Assembly (NCBI RefSeq): GCF_900142195.1
Contig: NZ_FRAB01000029.1
Coordinates: 1 to 64,000, forward strand
Direction: 5' to 3'
DNA length: 64,000 nt
Source of the DNA: Paraburkholderia terricola
Lineage (GTDB): Bacteria; Pseudomonadota; Gammaproteobacteria; Burkholderiales; Burkholderiaceae
Under the pieces are notes generated by a model. It made no database searches. It was not told the DNA's origin and saw only the letters and a list, made by a program, of their open reading frames with translations. Made by a program: the position numbers and the translations under genes. Positions 44,349-53,505 of this stretch are shown here, piece after piece. Every line of letters starts with the position of its first letter. Position 1 is the stretch's first letter.

Positions 44349-45881
44349 TCACTGCTTGCGCAGCGGATGATCCTTTAAAAGCCACGCGAGCGCAAAGGCA
44401 ACCAGCACCACGCAAGCCGCCGCGAGGTACACCGTGTGCAGCGCGCCGGCGAACGCATGCAGGTAATCGTCGCGCAACGCTTGAGGCAACGCGTGAATGG
44501 CAGTGGGCCCGAGCGCGTGCGGCAATTCGGTGTCGGGCGGAAGCAGTTTTTCGAGGCGCGACGCAAGGCCGTTCGAGAACACCGCGCCGAACGCGGCCAC
44601 GCCGATCGACCCGCCTATCGAACGGAACAGCGTGGCGCCCGACGTGGCGACGCCCACATGCCTGAATTCGACGCTGTTCTGCACGGCGAGGATCAGCACC
44701 TGCATCACCATGCCGAGGCCGCAGCCGAGAATGCCCATGTCGATATACATCACATGGATCGGCGTGCCGATCTGCAGGCGTGCGAGCAGCAGCATGGCGA
44801 CGGCCACGAGCAACGTGCCGGCGATCGGGAACATGCGGTATCTGCCGATCTTGCTGATCACGCGGCCGGTCACCATCGACATCACGAACAGGCCGCCCAT
44901 CATCGGCAGCATCTGGATGCCGGCTTGGGTGGGCGTCGAACCCTTGACCACTTGCAAATAGAGCGGCAGGAACGTGACCGCCCCGAACATCGACACGCCG
45001 ATGATGAAGCCGATCAGGCTGCTCAGCAAAAACGTGCGCTGTTTGAAAAGCTCGAACGGCATGATCGGCTCGACCGCGCTGCGCTCTTCGTGGATGAAGC
45101 CCCAGGTCGCCACCAGCCCCATACCCAGCGTGAACCACAGTTGCGGCGACGACCACGGCAGGATCGTGCCGCCCTGGCTCGTGAACAGGATGATGCAGGT
45201 GAGCGCGCCGGCGAGAAAGGCGGCGCCCATATAGTCGATGGTGTGCTTCACATGACGCGCATGCGGCTTGAACACCGCGCCGATCACGAGCAGCGAGACG
45301 ATGCCGAGCGGCAGGTTGATGTAGAAGATCCAGCGCCACGTGAGATGCTCGACGAGAAAACCGCCGAGCAGCGGCCCGACCGCGGTGGCGAGGCCGAACA
45401 CGCCGCCGAACACGCCCTGATAGCGGCCGCGCTCGGCCGGCGGAATCACGTCCGCGATCGCGGCCATCGTCACGACCAGCAGGCCGCCGCCGCCGAGCCC
45501 TTGCAGCGCGCGCAGCACGATCAACTGGGTCATGTCCTGCGCGACGCCGCACAGCGCGGAGCCGACGAGGAACACCACGATCGCTGTTTGCAGCACGATC
45601 TTGCGGCCGAACAGGTCGCCGAACTTGCCGTACAGCGGCACGACGATGGTCGAGCTTAGCAGGTAGGCGGTCACCACCCACGACAGATTGTTGAGCCCGC
45701 CGAGTTCGCCGACGATCGTCGGCAACGCGGTGGAGACGATCGTCTGATCGAGCGCGGCGAGCAGCATGACGAGCAGCAGCGCAGGGAACAGCAGGCGGAT
45801 CGGCGGTTGATCGGCGGCCGCGGCTGGCTGCGCCCCGGTGTCCGCCAGTTCGATAGGTTGAGTCGTTGTCGATTGATCCAT
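44349..45881 (-). CDS. DHA2-family MFS drug exporter (EmrB/MdeA type)
   Basis: A 510-residue exporter with 14 hydrophobic segments. Family motifs are ALLLVMLLAALDQTIVSTAL (motif D1), GKFGDLFGRKIVLQ (motif A), RALQGLGGGGLLVVTMAAIA (motif B) and GGVFGLATAVGPLLGGFLVE (motif C, antiporter). It expels hydrophobic drugs using the proton gradient. A TetR gene starts 75 bp away in the opposite direction and is the probable repressor. Confidence 0.92.
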   Translation of the reverse strand: MDQSTTTQPIELADTGAQPAAAADQPPIRLLFPALLLVMLLAALDQTIVSTALPTIVGELGGLNNLSWVVTAYLLSSTIVVPLYGKFGDLFGRKIVLQTAIVVFLVGSALCGVAQDMTQLIVLRALQGLGGGGLLVVTMAAIADVIPPAERGRYQGVFGGVFGLATAVGPLLGGFLVEHLTWRWIFYINLPLGIVSLLVIGAVFKPHARHVKHTIDYMGAAFLAGALTCIILFTSQGGTILPWSSPQLWFTLGMGLVATWGFIHEERSAVEPIMPFELFKQRTFLLSSLIGFIIGVSMFGAVTFLPLYLQVVKGSTPTQAGIQMLPMMGGLFVMSMVTGRVISKIGRYRMFPIAGTLLVAVAMLLLARLQIGTPIHVMYIDMGILGCGLGMVMQVLILAVQNSVEFRHVGVATSGATLFRSIGGSIGVAAFGAVFSNGLASRLEKLLPPDTELPHALGPTAIHALPQALRDDYLHAFAGALHTVYLAAACVVLVAFALAWLLKDHPLRKQ

Positions 45882-45898
45882 GGCGACACGCTATTGAA

Positions 45899-45920
45899 AT
45901 TAATTAATGTGGCGATTAAT
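45899..45920. promoter_or_regulatory. TetR operator candidate
   Basis: ATTAAT at 45903-45908 and 45915-45920 with a third overlapping copy at 45899-45904, in the 75-bp divergent promoter. AT-rich palindromes in this position are common for TetR repressors of exporters. Confidence 0.55.
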
Positions 45921-45956
45921 ATATGCGACATCGCCGCCCCGGTCAAATTGAATGCA

Positions 45957-46769
45957 ATGGCAAGAATTCCGTCCGATGAGCACAAGATGAAAGTCGCGCC
46001 ACGTAATGCGGCGACTGCGAAACCGCGCAAGCCCGCGAAGCAGGGGCGGCTTGAAGCCGCTGGTGAAGCCGGTGGTGGAGGCGCTGGCGGAGACGTCAAC
46101 CCCGCAAGCGTGGCGGCCGGAGCGCCCGCACGGCGCCCCGGCCGGCCCTCGGGCGCCGCGCGCGGACCGGAGCAGCGCGGCCGTTTGCTGGAGGCGGCGC
46201 TCGCGCTCTTCGCGCGGCAGGGCATCGTCGATACCACGCTTGGCGAGATCGCTCGCGAGGCGGGCTTCACGCCGGCAATGATGCATTACTACTTCAAGAC
46301 GCGAGATCAGCTACTGGACGTGCTGATCGACGAGCGTTTCGCGCCATTGCGCGCCGGGCTCGGCGTGCCGTTTCAGGAGCACGCCGACGATCCGGTGGCG
46401 GCGATCACCACGCTCACGCGGCGGTTGGTGCAAGTGGCGAGCGAGAATCCGTGGTTTCCGTCGTTATGGGTGCGCGAGGTCATCAGCGACGGCGGCTTGC
46501 TGCGCCAGCGCATGCATGAACGGTTCGGCAACGTGCAACAGAAGGCGTCGCTTGAATGCATCGCGCGCTGGCAAAAGGAGGGGCGCCTGAACGCGGCGCT
46601 GGAGCCGTCGCTGGTCTTCGTCACGTTGCTTGGTCTGACGATTCTGCCGTTGGCCACCTCGAAGCTGTGGCGCGAGGATCCCATGCGGTGCAACGTCGGC
46701 GGCGAGGAAATCGCGCGGCATGCGGTGGCGCTGCTGGTGCAGGGCATAGGTCCGAAGAAAGCCGGTTAA
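45957..46769 (+). CDS. TetR-family regulator
   Basis: A 270-residue repressor. An unusually long basic Ala/Pro/Gly N-terminal extension (~70 residues, with ARRPGRPSG like an AT-hook) precedes the helix-turn-helix ARQGIVDTTLGEIAREAGFT, then PAMMHYYFKTRDQLLDVLID. The C-terminal ligand domain is typical in length. It is divergent from the DHA2 exporter. An alternative start at 45987 would shorten the extension by 10 residues. Confidence 0.88.
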   Translation: MARIPSDEHKMKVAPRNAATAKPRKPAKQGRLEAAGEAGGGGAGGDVNPASVAAGAPARRPGRPSGAARGPEQRGRLLEAALALFARQGIVDTTLGEIAREAGFTPAMMHYYFKTRDQLLDVLIDERFAPLRAGLGVPFQEHADDPVAAITTLTRRLVQVASENPWFPSLWVREVISDGGLLRQRMHERFGNVQQKASLECIARWQKEGRLNAALEPSLVFVTLLGLTILPLATSKLWREDPMRCNVGGEEIARHAVALLVQGIGPKKAG

Positions 46770-47125
46770 AGCGCGGGTTCGCCGCAAAGTGCGCCGATGC
46801 CGCGAGCCGGAAGCCGCCGCGGCACGCGGCATGCTACCTGTCGGGTGGAAGTGAGCGCCGGGCGGAATAAGCAATGTCGCCCGCGCCGCAAGCGGAATAC
46901 GAATTCGAGAAACGACGCCGGGCGAGAATGGCCGTGCCAACGGGGGCACGAACCGCCGCGGCGAATCGGATGTCGGCTATCGCGTTGCCATCGTCACGGC
47001 GTCGAGGGCCGTTTCTTCATCCGCGTGCAATTTTGGCGCGTTACTGTGCGCACGCGTTGCGCCAAGGCCATGTTTTAAAATCGTGTGCCTGTCTGCAACT
47101 CGGTGCGCGAAGCCGGGTCGGAATC
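46770..47125. other. Intergenic before the CheY-like gene
   Basis: No gene, repeat or recognisable site is seen in these 356 bp. The promoter of the CheY-like gene probably lies near the AT-rich patch at 47071-47082. Confidence 0.4.
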
Positions 47126-47638
47126 ATGAACAGCAACAACCCAGCCGCGCAAATCGGCGGCAAGCAGCAGGGCGATAAGTTGGCCAAGTCTGACGGCCTA
47201 ACCGGTTTTTTAGAGCAACAACAGAACATGAACGGAGCATTGAGACTCGATCAGGCCACGATCGTGCTCGTCGAAGACGACCCGGACAGCCGGGAATCGC
47301 TGACCTTGTTACTCGAAGCGGAAGGTGCGCATGTCGTCGCGGTGGCGGATGCGGAAGAGGGTGTCGAAGCGGCACTGCGTTTATTGCCCGACGCCGTGGT
47401 ATGCGATCTGGAATTGCCGGCCATGGACGGCTTCTATCTGATCCAGCGGCTGCGCGATCACGAGATTCGCGGCGATCACGCGCCTTCGGTGGCCGTGGCG
47501 CTCACGGGTCATACCGACGACGCTTATCGCTTGCGCAGTATCGGCGAAGGCTTCCAGCATTTCATGACCAAACCGGCGCTGCCGGAAGATCTGGTGACCT
47601 TGCTGCACGACGCGATCGACGCCCGCTCGGCGGGTTGA
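47126..47638 (+). CDS. Single-domain response regulator (CheY-like)
   Basis: A 170-residue protein consisting of a 45-residue polar leader and one receiver domain: VLVEDDPDSRES, phospho-acceptor in VVCDLELPAMDG, VALTGHTDD and MTKPALPEDL. No output domain is present. An alternative start at 47228 would remove most of the leader. No kinase is adjacent; the partner is unknown. Confidence 0.85.
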   Translation: MNSNNPAAQIGGKQQGDKLAKSDGLTGFLEQQQNMNGALRLDQATIVLVEDDPDSRESLTLLLEAEGAHVVAVADAEEGVEAALRLLPDAVVCDLELPAMDGFYLIQRLRDHEIRGDHAPSVAVALTGHTDDAYRLRSIGEGFQHFMTKPALPEDLVTLLHDAIDARSAG

Positions 47639-47666
47639 TCGGACCGCTGCAAAACGGGCGTCGCCG

Positions 47667-48332
47667 TTATTTCGCGGCGGCGACGGATGCCGCTGAACCC
47701 GCGGCGGCGGTCGCCGCCGCTTCCGCTGCCTGACAGGCGGCACACAGTCCCTTCAACTCGATCTCATCGCTGGCGAGGCGGTAGCCCGCGTCTTCGATTT
47801 GCGCGACGAGCGCCTGGCGCAGCTTCGGCTGATGCAATTCGGTGACGGTGCCGCATTGCTGGCAGACCACCAGAATGCCGTGCTGGCATTGCGTCAGATC
47901 GTGGCAGACGGTGAACGCATTGATCGATTCGATCCGATGCACGAGCCCCGCCGACAGCAGAAAGTCCAGTGCCCGATAAACCGTGGGCGGCGCCGAACCA
48001 GGGTGAATCTGGCGCATCTCGTCGAGCAGCGAATAGGCCTTGGTGGCGCGGCCCGAATTCAACAGCAATTCGAGCACCTTGCGGCGGATCGGCGTGAGTT
48101 TTTCGCCGCGTTCGCGGCAGTATTCTTCCGCGAGGGTCAGTGCGGCTTCCTGCGAATCGCCGTGCATGTGCCCCGCTTCATGAGAATGAGCGGAGCTGGC
48201 TGTAGTGGATTGCGCGGTGGATTGCGCGGTGGATTGCGCGGTGGATTGCGCGGTGGATTGCGCGGTGGATTGCGCGGTGGATTGCGCAGCGGCTTTCACA
48301 GCGGCGGTCGCGGTGGGCTTGGCGGTTTTCAT
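47667..48332 (-). CDS. zur: Fur-family regulator, Zur-like, with repeat-encoded N-terminus
   Basis: A 221-residue zinc-sensing repressor. The Fur-fold core starts near residue 60: EEYCRERGEKLTPIRRKVLE, SAPPTVYRALDFLLSAGLVH (recognition helix, Zur-like), FTVCHDLTQCQHGILVVCQQ, and GLCAACQA. The two CxxC pairs form the structural zinc site. The N-terminus is longer than normal and contains seven tandem AQST units, then an HSHEAGHMHGD His-rich stretch. The C-terminus is Ala-rich. A perfect TATAAT lies only about 6 nt before the ATG, so the mRNA may be leaderless, or translation may start further in (at MHGDSQEA). Confidence 0.85.
   Translation of the reverse strand: MKTAKPTATAAVKAAAQSTAQSTAQSTAQSTAQSTAQSTAQSTTASSAHSHEAGHMHGDSQEAALTLAEEYCRERGEKLTPIRRKVLELLLNSGRATKAYSLLDEMRQIHPGSAPPTVYRALDFLLSAGLVHRIESINAFTVCHDLTQCQHGILVVCQQCGTVTELHQPKLRQALVAQIEDAGYRLASDEIELKGLCAACQAAEAAATAAAGSAASVAAAK
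48205..48288. repeat. 12-bp tandem repeat, seven copies, inside the Zur-like gene
   Basis: GTGGATTGCGCG repeated head to tail; only the last copy differs (final G to A). On the minus strand each unit encodes Ala-Gln-Ser-Thr in frame. Copy-number change would alter protein length by four residues without a frameshift. Confidence 0.95.
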
Positions 48333-48396
48333 GCGTCGATTATAAGGGCCATCGCGCCGCGCCGTGCCGGTGCATGGCACGGCTGCCAGCCACGCT

Positions 48397-49023
48397 TCAC
48401 GTCAGCGGAAAATCAACGTATTTCTTGAAGCCCGGCCGCGTGGCGAGGCGCGAATACCAGCGCTCCACGTTCGGTAGCGGCGGACGCTCGACGCCGTCCA
48501 CCCCGAACCAGCGTTTCGCGTATGCGCCGACCACGATGTCGGCGAGCGTGAACCGTTCGCCCTCGAGGAAGAAGCGGCCTTGCAAGTGGGTGTCGAGCAT
48601 GCGCCATAGCAGCGTGACCGCGCTGAAGTCGGCCGCGAGTTTGGCGGCGTCGCGCTCGGCGGCCGGCGTGCGTACAAGCGCCCAGAACACCGGACGCTCG
48701 GTGGGTTGCAACGTGGAGAGCGACCAGTCGAGCCAGCGGTCGATGCTCGCGCGCAGCCTGGGCTCGGACGGATACAGCAGGCTCGCCTCGCCGTATTGCA
48801 GCACCAGATAGCGCAGGATCGAGTTCGATTCCCACAGCACGAAGCCGTCATCGACCAGCGTCGGAATCTTGCCGGTCGGGTTCATCGCGAGATAGTCGGG
48901 TTCGTTGTTGCGGCCGAATTGCAGACCGGCGTCGATGCGCTCGTAGGGCAGCACGAGCTCATCGCAGCACCACAAGACTTTCTGAACGTTGACCGAATTA
49001 GTGCGTCCCCAGATCGTGATCAT
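48397..49023 (-). CDS. Glutathione S-transferase
   Basis: A 208-residue GST. The thioredoxin-fold N-terminus is MITIWGRTNSVNVQKVLWCC with the catalytic Ser/Asn position, then MNPTGKIPTLVDDGFVLWES (cis-Pro and the glutathione-binding ES). The helical C-terminal domain contains RFFLEGERFTLADIVVGAYA, the conserved N-capping box. The start at 49023 fits the fold; ten upstream in-frame codons are not conserved. Substrate unknown. Confidence 0.9.
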   Translation of the reverse strand: MITIWGRTNSVNVQKVLWCCDELVLPYERIDAGLQFGRNNEPDYLAMNPTGKIPTLVDDGFVLWESNSILRYLVLQYGEASLLYPSEPRLRASIDRWLDWSLSTLQPTERPVFWALVRTPAAERDAAKLAADFSAVTLLWRMLDTHLQGRFFLEGERFTLADIVVGAYAKRWFGVDGVERPPLPNVERWYSRLATRPGFKKYVDFPLT

Positions 49024-49205
49024 CCGGCAAATCCTCTTCTTTACAGTTGGCAAGCCGCGCCCGGCGCGCGGCGTTCAGCCAGTAACGATACACGATGCGC
49101 ATGGTTTTGCACGCGGCGGGTCGCGATCGGCCCACGTCGAGGCGCATGCCGGAAACATCTGCGCGTTGCGTACAATGAGCGCACCCGAATACGACGAGGC
49201 ACCGC

Positions 49206-50900
49206 ATGGCCCGCATTGTCCCCGACGACTGGAAGAGCCTCGCCGCCACCGGCGCGGCGGCACGCGAACGCGAAACCCTCGCGTTGCTGGAAGACACGCT
49301 GCCCGACGGCTATACCGTCTATCACGGCGTGCACTGGACGCGTCTGAACCAGAACTTTTCGGTGTTCGGCGAGGCCGATTTCGTGATCGTCAGTCCGGCC
49401 GGGCGCGTGATGATCGTCGAGCAGAAAACCGGTTTCCTGCGCGAAACGCCGAAGGGTCTCGTCAAGGTCTATCTGCAAACGGAGCGCAACGTGGCGATCG
49501 CGCTCGCGCACACCATCGAGGGGCTGCACCGGCGTTTTACCGCGGCATTCGGCGCGGGCACGTATTTCATCGAGGAACTGCTGTATTGCCCGGACCACAT
49601 CGTCAAGGACGCGGCGATCGCGGGCGTGAACCCGGCGCGCATCGTCGACGCCACGCGCAAAACCCGGCTCGCGGCGATCATCCGCGAGGCGTTGCCGGCG
49701 GACGAGCCGCGCCTTGCCTGCGCGCCGAAAATCCATCACTTTCTCGCCGACGAACTCGCGCTCACGCCCGACGCCAGCGCGCTGGTCGGACAGGCGGGCA
49801 CGCTCGTCACGCGCCTCGCCGGCGGTCTCGCGACATGGGCGCGGCGGCTCGAATTTTCGCCGTTCCGGCTGCGCGTGATCGGCACGGCCGGCTCCGGCAA
49901 GACGCAACTCGCGGTGCAGGTGATGAAGGACGCGGTGGCGCGCGGCCAGCGGCCTTTATACGTGTGCTTCAACCGGCCGCTGGCCGATCACATCGCGCGA
50001 GTCGCGCCGCCCGAGGCGAAGGTGGCGAACTATCACCAACTGTGCGACTGGATTGCGCGCGATGCGGGCCGCGAGCCGGATTTCCGTTCGGGCGACGTCT
50101 TCGACCAGCTCGAAACGGTTTTCGCGCAGACGCCGATCGGCGCGCGCTGGCAATTCGACGTATTGATCGTCGACGAAGGGCAGGACTTCCAGCAGCCGTG
50201 GGTCGCGGCGCTCGAGCGGCTGCTGCGCCCGGGCGCGGCGTGGTGGTGGCTCGAAGACCCGCTGCAGAATCTGTACATGCGTGAGCCGGTCGAGCTGCCC
50301 GGCTGGACCACGCTGAAGGAAACCACCAACTACCGCAGCCCGCGCGACATCCTCGACTATGTGCGCGACGTGGTCGGCGCCGCGGTGCCGGTCGCGGCGG
50401 CGCTCGCATCGGGCAGTCCGTTCGACGGCTCGGACATTGCGCTGTCCGTCTACGACGAAGCCCATGCCGTCGAAGGCAGCATCGAGGCCACCAAGCGCGC
50501 GATCACGCAGGCGCTCTCGCTCGGCTTTCGCAAGCAGGACATCGTGGTGCTGTCCTTCCGCGGCCGCGAAGGTTCGGCGATCACCGCGCAGGATCATCTC
50601 GGTCCGCACCGGCTGCGCAGTTTCACGGGCAAATACGACCTGTTCGGCAACCCGGAATACCGCGAGGGCGACGTGCTGTTCGAGTCGATCTACCGCTTCA
50701 AGGGGCAAGCGGCGCCGTGCGTGATTTTCACGGAGATCGACTTCGCTACGTTCGACGAGCGCATCGCGCGCAAGCTGTTCGTCGGCGCCACCCGCGCGAC
50801 CATGAAGCTGATCGTGGTCGCTTCGCAGCGGGCCGCGCGGCATCTGCATCTGCGCGACGGTAAGGAAATCAGAGAAGCACGGGAAGTTGGAGAAACGTAG
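49206..50900 (+). CDS. NERD-domain superfamily I helicase
   Basis: A 564-residue protein. The N-terminal NERD nuclease-related domain has NFSVFGEADFVIVSPAGRVM followed by IVEQKTG, the D...ExK catalytic arrangement. A UvrD-like helicase follows: Walker A GTAGSGKTQLA near 223, Walker B VDEGQDFQQPW near 322, TTNYRSP, and LFVGATRAT near the end. Such proteins are linked to DNA repair and sometimes to phage defence. The next gene starts 28 nt downstream and may be co-transcribed. Confidence 0.88.
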   Translation: MARIVPDDWKSLAATGAAARERETLALLEDTLPDGYTVYHGVHWTRLNQNFSVFGEADFVIVSPAGRVMIVEQKTGFLRETPKGLVKVYLQTERNVAIALAHTIEGLHRRFTAAFGAGTYFIEELLYCPDHIVKDAAIAGVNPARIVDATRKTRLAAIIREALPADEPRLACAPKIHHFLADELALTPDASALVGQAGTLVTRLAGGLATWARRLEFSPFRLRVIGTAGSGKTQLAVQVMKDAVARGQRPLYVCFNRPLADHIARVAPPEAKVANYHQLCDWIARDAGREPDFRSGDVFDQLETVFAQTPIGARWQFDVLIVDEGQDFQQPWVAALERLLRPGAAWWWLEDPLQNLYMREPVELPGWTTLKETTNYRSPRDILDYVRDVVGAAVPVAAALASGSPFDGSDIALSVYDEAHAVEGSIEATKRAITQALSLGFRKQDIVVLSFRGREGSAITAQDHLGPHRLRSFTGKYDLFGNPEYREGDVLFESIYRFKGQAAPCVIFTEIDFATFDERIARKLFVGATRATMKLIVVASQRAARHLHLRDGKEIREAREVGET

Positions 50901-50928
50901 CGCGCCGCAAAAAACAACGGAAAAAAAC

Positions 50929-51471
50929 ATGACCAAGGTGACCAAAAAAATGCAGGGTGGGAAACGCGCGTACCGGGGTGCGCGCTGGGCAATGGGCCTG
51001 ATGTTCGCGCTGGCGGCATGGAGCGCGCACGCTCAGCAGGACTCGGTGCCCTTCTCGCTCGACGTGAAGGGCAAGATCGCGAGGACCACCGACGCCTCGC
51101 GCCAGTCGTATCACTTCACCGAGGCGCAACTGCTCGCGCTGCCGGTGCATGCGATCACGACGAGCACCACGTGGACTCCGCGCTCTACCTTCACGGGACC
51201 GCTGCTCGCGGATATTCTGAAGACAGTCGGCGCGTACGGCGATCACGTGGAGATCCATACGTTCGACGACTACACCTACACCGTGCCGGTGTCGGACTGC
51301 GATCGCTATGGCGTGATCGTCGCGTACAGCATGAACGGCCGGCGTCTGAAGCTTAGCGACTTCGGGCCGCTGTTCCTTATCTATCCGCGCGATGCGTTCC
51401 CCGACGAACTCGTGGGCGCAGCGAGCGATTCGAAATTCGTATGGCAGATCAAGGCTCTCATCGTCAAATAG
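50929..51471 (+). CDS. Exported SUOX-fold (molybdopterin-oxidoreductase-like) protein
   Basis: A 180-residue protein. A signal peptide (WAMGLMFALAAWSAHAQ) is followed by a domain like the molybdopterin-binding core of sulfite oxidase/YedY: AQLLALPVHAITTSTTW, FTGPLLADILKTVGAYGDHV, DYTYTVPVSDCDRYGVIVAY, SDFGPLFLIYPRD. The cofactor-ligating Cys of true enzymes (before the conserved Trp) is replaced by Thr/Ser in ITTSTTW, so it is probably a ligand-binding relic. Its 3' end overlaps the hybrid kinase gene by 31 nt, implying joint function. A second possible start is at 50953. Confidence 0.8.
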   Translation: MTKVTKKMQGGKRAYRGARWAMGLMFALAAWSAHAQQDSVPFSLDVKGKIARTTDASRQSYHFTEAQLLALPVHAITTSTTWTPRSTFTGPLLADILKTVGAYGDHVEIHTFDDYTYTVPVSDCDRYGVIVAYSMNGRRLKLSDFGPLFLIYPRDAFPDELVGAASDSKFVWQIKALIVK

Positions 51472-53312
51472 CGCGCCGTCCGTGGCGCCGCGTTCTCTAC
51501 GTGCTGATCTGGCTCACCGCGCTCGCGGCGCCGGCCGGCGCGATCGGCTATCTGTTGTACGCGAATCTGCTGAACCCGCGCGCCACCGAGCAGTTGACCG
51601 GCACCTACGACGGCTTCTACTGGGACGCGGCGCAACTGCAGATCGCCTACGCGCGTTTCGAGAATCAGTTGCTGCTGTATCAGTCGGGCGTCGACGACGA
51701 CTATCCGCGCCTGCTGCTGCGCTATCAGCTGCTGCAATCGAAGCTGCACGTGCTGGCCGGCTCCACGAGCAGGCTGACCGCGCAAGTGCCTTTGCTGCAG
51801 CGGCAACGCGACGAAGTGCAGTCGCTCGATCGTCTGCTCACCGGCCTCGCGCCTGAGGTCGCCGCCGTGGCGAAGGACCGCCGCGGCGCCAATCAGATCG
51901 TTGCGCAGTTGCGCCTGCATTGGAACGAAGTCAACGACCTCGCGTTGAGCCGCCGTTTCGCCGATGTCGCCGATCGCGAGGCGATGAGCCGCGATTTCAT
52001 CGACAAGCGCCGCTTGCTGTTCGCGGGCGGCATGTTGATGCTGTTGCTGTCGGCGGCCGCCACGCTGCTGCTCGTGCTCAATGGCCGGCGCCGCACGCGT
52101 CTGATGCTTCAGCAGCACGCGGCGCTCGAAGCCGAGCACCAGGCGAGCCGCGCGGCGCGCGAGGCGAGTCTCGCCAAGGACGCGTTCCTCGGCATGATCA
52201 GCCATGAACTGCGCACGCCGCTGCACGCCATCGTCTCGTCGATCGAATTGCTGGGCTTCAACTACCATTCCGAAGCCGACCGCAAGGTGATCCAGCGGCT
52301 CGAAACCGCGGCGCGGCATCTCGAGGCGCAGATGAAAGACCTCACCGACTACGCGCGCCTCGGCGCGGGCAAGCTCGAATTGCGTCACGAGCATTTCGAG
52401 CCGCGCGAATTGCTGGCGTCGATCGTCGACGAGCACGCGATGTCGGCTGCCGCGCGCGGGCTGAAACTCGAAAGCGAGGTCATCGAGGCAGGCGGCGTGA
52501 GCGGCCTGGTCGACTCCGATCCGCACCGCATCCGCCAGATCGTCAACAACCTGGTCACCAACGCGATCCGCTACACCGAAACCGGCACGGTGCGCGTGCG
52601 GTTGAAGCAGCAGCCGGAGACGCTGACGTTCATCGTCAGCGATACGGGACCGGGCGTGCCGCATGCGCAGATTCCGCTGATCTTCCAGGAGTTCACGCAA
52701 CTGGACGCGTCGCGCACGCGCCGCTTCGAAGGCGCGGGGATGGGGCTGACGATCGTGCAGGGGCTGGTCAGGCTGTTCGGCGGCACCGTCGACGTCGCGA
52801 GCACGGTGGGCCAGGGCACGACCTTCACGGTGACGATTCCGGTCACGCCGGTCGCGGCTGTCGCGCCGGCAGGCGTGAGCGTTCACGCGCAAGCGGGCGG
52901 CGAGCGGCCGTGCGTGCTGATCGTCGACGACAACCGGCTGATCCGCGAGTCGTTGAGCGAAATGGTCGCGCACATGGGTTTCGACGCGCACGTCGCCGCC
53001 AACGCCGACGACGCGCTCGCGTGGCTCGACACGCGCCGCTGCGACGTGGTGCTGCTCGATCTGCATATGCCGGAGCGCGACGGCTATGCGTTTCTCGCGG
53101 ACTTCGCCGTGCGCGGCGGACCGTCGGCAGGCGTGCCGGTGATCGTGGTCAGCGCGTATGCGCCGGAGGCGGATGTGGCTGGAACGAAAAACGTCGTGGC
53201 CGAAGGCGAGGCCGATTCGAAGCCGTTTTTTGAAGCGTTGTTAAAGCCGGTGCATTACGAGGATTTGCGTCAGGCGTTGCAGCGAGCGCTGGCGTCGCGG
53301 CATACGGTGTGA
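51441..53312 (+). CDS. Hybrid sensor histidine kinase/response regulator
   Basis: A 623-residue inner-membrane kinase. Two membrane segments (YVLIWLTALAAPAGAIGYLL near 20-40 and GGMLMLLLSAAATLLLVL near 200) bracket a ~160-residue periplasmic helical sensor region. Then H-box MISHELRTPLHA (His255), N-box NNLVTNAIRYT, DTGPGV and GAGMGLTIVQGL, and a receiver with VDDNRL, phospho-acceptor Asp540 in LLDLHMPERDG, and LKPVHYED. It overlaps the SUOX-fold gene, so that exported protein may present the signal. The convergent BetR/receiver gene is the likely output. Confidence 0.9.
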   Translation: MADQGSHRQIARRPWRRVLYVLIWLTALAAPAGAIGYLLYANLLNPRATEQLTGTYDGFYWDAAQLQIAYARFENQLLLYQSGVDDDYPRLLLRYQLLQSKLHVLAGSTSRLTAQVPLLQRQRDEVQSLDRLLTGLAPEVAAVAKDRRGANQIVAQLRLHWNEVNDLALSRRFADVADREAMSRDFIDKRRLLFAGGMLMLLLSAAATLLLVLNGRRRTRLMLQQHAALEAEHQASRAAREASLAKDAFLGMISHELRTPLHAIVSSIELLGFNYHSEADRKVIQRLETAARHLEAQMKDLTDYARLGAGKLELRHEHFEPRELLASIVDEHAMSAAARGLKLESEVIEAGGVSGLVDSDPHRIRQIVNNLVTNAIRYTETGTVRVRLKQQPETLTFIVSDTGPGVPHAQIPLIFQEFTQLDASRTRRFEGAGMGLTIVQGLVRLFGGTVDVASTVGQGTTFTVTIPVTPVAAVAPAGVSVHAQAGGERPCVLIVDDNRLIRESLSEMVAHMGFDAHVAANADDALAWLDTRRCDVVLLDLHMPERDGYAFLADFAVRGGPSAGVPVIVVSAYAPEADVAGTKNVVAEGEADSKPFFEALLKPVHYEDLRQALQRALASRHTV

Positions 53313-53331
53313 AGCGGGGGGAGCGGTTGCA

Positions 53332-53385
53332 AGGCGGGTTGTGAAGCGGGTTGCAAAGCGGGTTGCAAAGCGGACGATGAAGCGA
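53332..53385. repeat. Degenerate 12-bp tandem repeat after the hybrid kinase gene
   Basis: Four to five units around AAGCGGGTTGCA (for example AGCGGGTTGCAA twice in a row) begin about 20 bp past the kinase stop. They lie in the 193-bp gap between two convergent genes. Confidence 0.65.
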
Positions 53386-53505
53386 GGCGCGTGTGATACG
53401 GCGCATGGAAGCGCGCAATGGAGGCGATGGAGGCGGGCATCAACCTGAGCACACACCTTCAGCCGCTGACCCGCGCTTGACGGTCGTCGCTTGACGGCCG
53501 ACGCT

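Noticed and set aside
48205..48288. CRISPR-like array in the Zur-like gene
   Set aside because: 12-bp units without spacers and in frame with the protein.
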